A model generated the notes under the pieces. The model ran no database searches. It was not told where the DNA came from and saw only the letters and a program-made list of their open reading frames with translations. Below, one piece after another: positions 13,070-14,764 of a stretch of DNA of 14,764 nucleotides (its first letter is position 1; the number at the start of each line of letters is the position of its first letter). The position numbers and the translations under genes are program-made. Source of the stretch: Candidatus Melainabacteria bacterium (GTDB lineage: Bacteria; Cyanobacteriota; Vampirovibrionia; Obscuribacterales; Obscuribacteraceae); the NCBI GenBank assembly GCA_016209785.1, contig JACQVM010000030.1:1-14764 (forward strand). The letters are read 5' to 3'.

Positions 13070-14764
13070 CTACGTTACAACAGGAGGCTTGGGTTCAGAA
13101 GAAGGATTTTCAACAAAATCCTCTGCGGCAGCACCGAGCAGAACATCATCAGATGGAATGAGTTCTTCTAGTTCAGCCAAATTCATTAGTACCGGCTGGG
13201 CATGGAAGAGAAGCTGGATTGACTCCTCTTGAATGCTCCTCAATAACTGGTTAAACATGTCAAAAGCTTCTCGCTTGTATTCCTGGAGAGGATCTCTTTG
13301 TCCGTAACCACGCAGCTGAATACCTTCCCGAAGCTGATCAATGCTATGAAGATAGTCCACCCACTTGCTGTCAATAGTTCTCAGCAAGATTTGCCGCTCC
13401 AATTCCCTCATGATATCGCTACCAATGTGTTGCTCACGAACTTCATAAGCAAGCCGAACAGCTTCCAAAAGCTTCTGTGCCAGATCTTCATAGGAAAGAC
13501 CAACCAACTCTGACAGTGGAATATCCTCCAGCATCGGGATTAATGTGTTGAGTGTATTAAGAACCGCGGGCAAGCTTTCTTCTTCCCAAGTTTCCGGAGG
13601 AGTCTCGCTGTCAATGTGACTGCTCAAAATAATGTCCAGATGCTCTTCCAGCATGTCCAGCATCGCTTCTTTTAGATTGGCCTTTTCTAGAATCCTGCGA
13701 CGCTCCCTGTAAATAACCTCCCTCTGGGTATTCAACACATCGTCATACTGAAGCACATGCTTGCGCGTATCAAAATGGTGGGCTTCCACCTTCTTCTGGG
13801 CGCCTTCAATGGAACGAGTCACCATGCCTGACTCAATGGGCATCTCCTCATCCACGCGAATCAGTTCCATAAGCCTGGCTATCTTCTCACCGCCAAAAAT
13901 GCGCATCAAATTATCTTCTAACGACAGGAAAAAGCGGCTACTACCCGGGTCACCTTGGCGGGCTGCCCTCCCTCTCAATTGATTGTCTATGCGCCGAGAT
14001 TCATGACGTTCGGTTCCTAATATATGCAACCCTCCCAACTTTACTACTTCGTCATGCTCAGCATCGGTTTGGCTTTTGCTGCGCTCATAAAGTTGGCGAT
14101 ACTTCTGGTCAAATTGTGTGTCTTGAGCAGTAAGTCCTTCTTTTTTAAGTTTCTCCATGGCCAGAAATTCTGGATTGCCACCAAGCAAAATGTCAGTTCC
14201 ACGCCCAGCCATGTTGGTCGCTACTGTAACTGCACCTTTGCGCCCAGCCTGCGCTACAATCATAGCTTCTTTTTCGTGGTGCTTGGCATTAAGCACATTG
14301 TGCGGAATTCCTTTGCGGATTACTGCCACCACTTTGGCCGTTCGTAAAATAGAATAGCAACGCTCAATGAGCTCTTCTGCTTTCGGAAATTCAGCTTCGA
14401 CTTGCTTACACAGCTCAGCAAATTTGGCCACATCGATAAGCCCTGGACGCTCGAAGACCTTCTTTAACGCATCAATAGCTGCTCCAGATAGCTTCTGTTT
14501 CTTTATCAGGTCCACAGCCTTCACAATCTTTCGATTGAGATATTCACCCATTTTATGGGGCCGTCCTAAAAGCTCAGCAATTATTTCTGATTTCTCAATG
14601 CTTGTTGTACCAACCAGCACAGGTCGACCCATCTCGTGCATTTCTACAATTTCTTCAATGACTGAGTAAAACTTCTGGGCTTCGTTCTTATAAATGATGT
14701 CTGGATAATCAATTCGGATGTTTGGCTTATTGGTTGGAACAGCCACAACATCCAGGTTGTATAT
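13070..14764 (-). CDS. secA: SecA preprotein translocase ATPase (partial, N-terminus off window)
   Basis: These are the C-terminal 564 residues of SecA, the motor that drives proteins through SecYEG. The frame is open to the window edge; the reading before the first Val/Met (IYNLDV) joins smoothly to VAVPTNKPNIRIDYPD, so it is 5' truncated by the window only. Seen are GTTSIEKSE, PHNVLNAKHHEKEA, helicase motif V (TNMAGRGTDILLGG) and VI (QLRGRAARQGDPGSSR). The helical scaffold and wing follow (DSKWVDYLHSIDQLREGIQLRGYGQRDP). Two oddities: about 83 extra residues lie in NBD2 (14318-14566), between SEIIAELL and GIPHNVLN, and the C-terminus ends in a Pro/Glu tail with no cysteine-rich zinc (SEC-C) motif. 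The normally strict RSGRQGD/RAGRQGD reads RAARQGD. It heads the visible secA-tsaB-rimI-bioY-phosphoesterase operon. Confidence 0.96.
   Translation of the reverse strand: MYNLDVVAVPTNKPNIRIDYPDIIYKNEAQKFYSVIEEIVEMHEMGRPVLVGTTSIEKSEIIAELLGRPHKMGEYLNRKIVKAVDLIKKQKLSGAAIDALKKVFERPGLIDVAKFAELCKQVEAEFPKAEELIERCYSILRTAKVVAVIRKGIPHNVLNAKHHEKEAMIVAQAGRKGAVTVATNMAGRGTDILLGGNPEFLAMEKLKKEGLTAQDTQFDQKYRQLYERSKSQTDAEHDEVVKLGGLHILGTERHESRRIDNQLRGRAARQGDPGSSRFFLSLEDNLMRIFGGEKIARLMELIRVDEEMPIESGMVTRSIEGAQKKVEAHHFDTRKHVLQYDDVLNTQREVIYRERRRILEKANLKEAMLDMLEEHLDIILSSHIDSETPPETWEEESLPAVLNTLNTLIPMLEDIPLSELVGLSYEDLAQKLLEAVRLAYEVREQHIGSDIMRELERQILLRTIDSKWVDYLHSIDQLREGIQLRGYGQRDPLQEYKREAFDMFNQLLRSIQEESIQLLFHAQPVLMNLAELEELIPSDDVLLGAAAEDFVENPSSEPKPPVVT

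Noticed and set aside
13298..14669. Plus-strand open frames opposite secA
   Set aside because: They are shadows of secA codon use, with no family resemblance, while the secA reading is unambiguous.

Overview
The window looks like chromosome of a Gram-negative bacterium. It has moderate GC by eye and carries a TolC-type outer-membrane protein, SecA, GlmU, an Ig/AMIN/amidase peptidoglycan hydrolase and several exported proteins with signal peptides. SecA and RimI contain stretches that remind me of Cyanobacteria and their non-photosynthetic relatives (Melainabacteria/Vampirovibrionia): the SecA run LSLEDNLMRIFGG, RAARQGD in helicase motif VI, and an NEDAMVLW ending in RimI. The TolC-like fragment also resembles proteins I associate with that group. 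This placement is an inference from memory; no search was run. No phage, insertion sequence or CRISPR array is visible.

Left part (1-1335, minus strand): a TolC-family outer-membrane protein that runs off the left edge, preceded by an isochorismatase-like hydrolase. A 114-nt divergent spacer (1336-1449) holds a possible promoter overlapped by inverted repeats.

Plus-strand cluster (1450-6191): a radical SAM/SPASM protein, tRNA-Ala(GGC), a membrane-anchored DUF547 protein, a large exported N-acetylmuramoyl-L-alanine amidase and type III pantothenate kinase (coaX). Spacing is very tight. The tRNA overlaps the end of the radical SAM gene by 10 nt and ends 13 nt before the DUF547 start. DUF547 and the amidase overlap by 4 nt, and coaX follows after 2 nt. 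The layout suggests one transcript cut up by tRNA processing.

Middle (6151-8396): a possible small minus-strand gene convergent with coaX, then a small plus-strand protein with an Sm/Hfq-like beta-barrel pattern, then glmU on the minus strand. A 352-nt spacer follows without a convincing gene.

Right part: on the plus strand, an exported matrixin-like metalloprotease and a membrane-anchored beta-rich protein. The end of the latter overlaps, tail to tail by 65 nt, the last gene of a compact five-gene minus-strand operon: secA (5' end off the window), tsaB, rimI, bioY-like transporter and a membrane-anchored metallophosphoesterase, with gaps of 4, -11, 3 and -4 nt. It combines protein secretion, tRNA t6A modification, ribosomal protein acetylation, biotin uptake and possibly envelope lipid or phosphoester metabolism.

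The points most worth a second look are the tRNA embedded in the mRNA cluster, the roughly 83-residue insertion in SecA NBD2, the Sm/Hfq-like small protein, the long TM1-TM2 loop of the BioY-like protein, and the uncharacterised radical SAM/DUF547 pair beside a cell-wall amidase.
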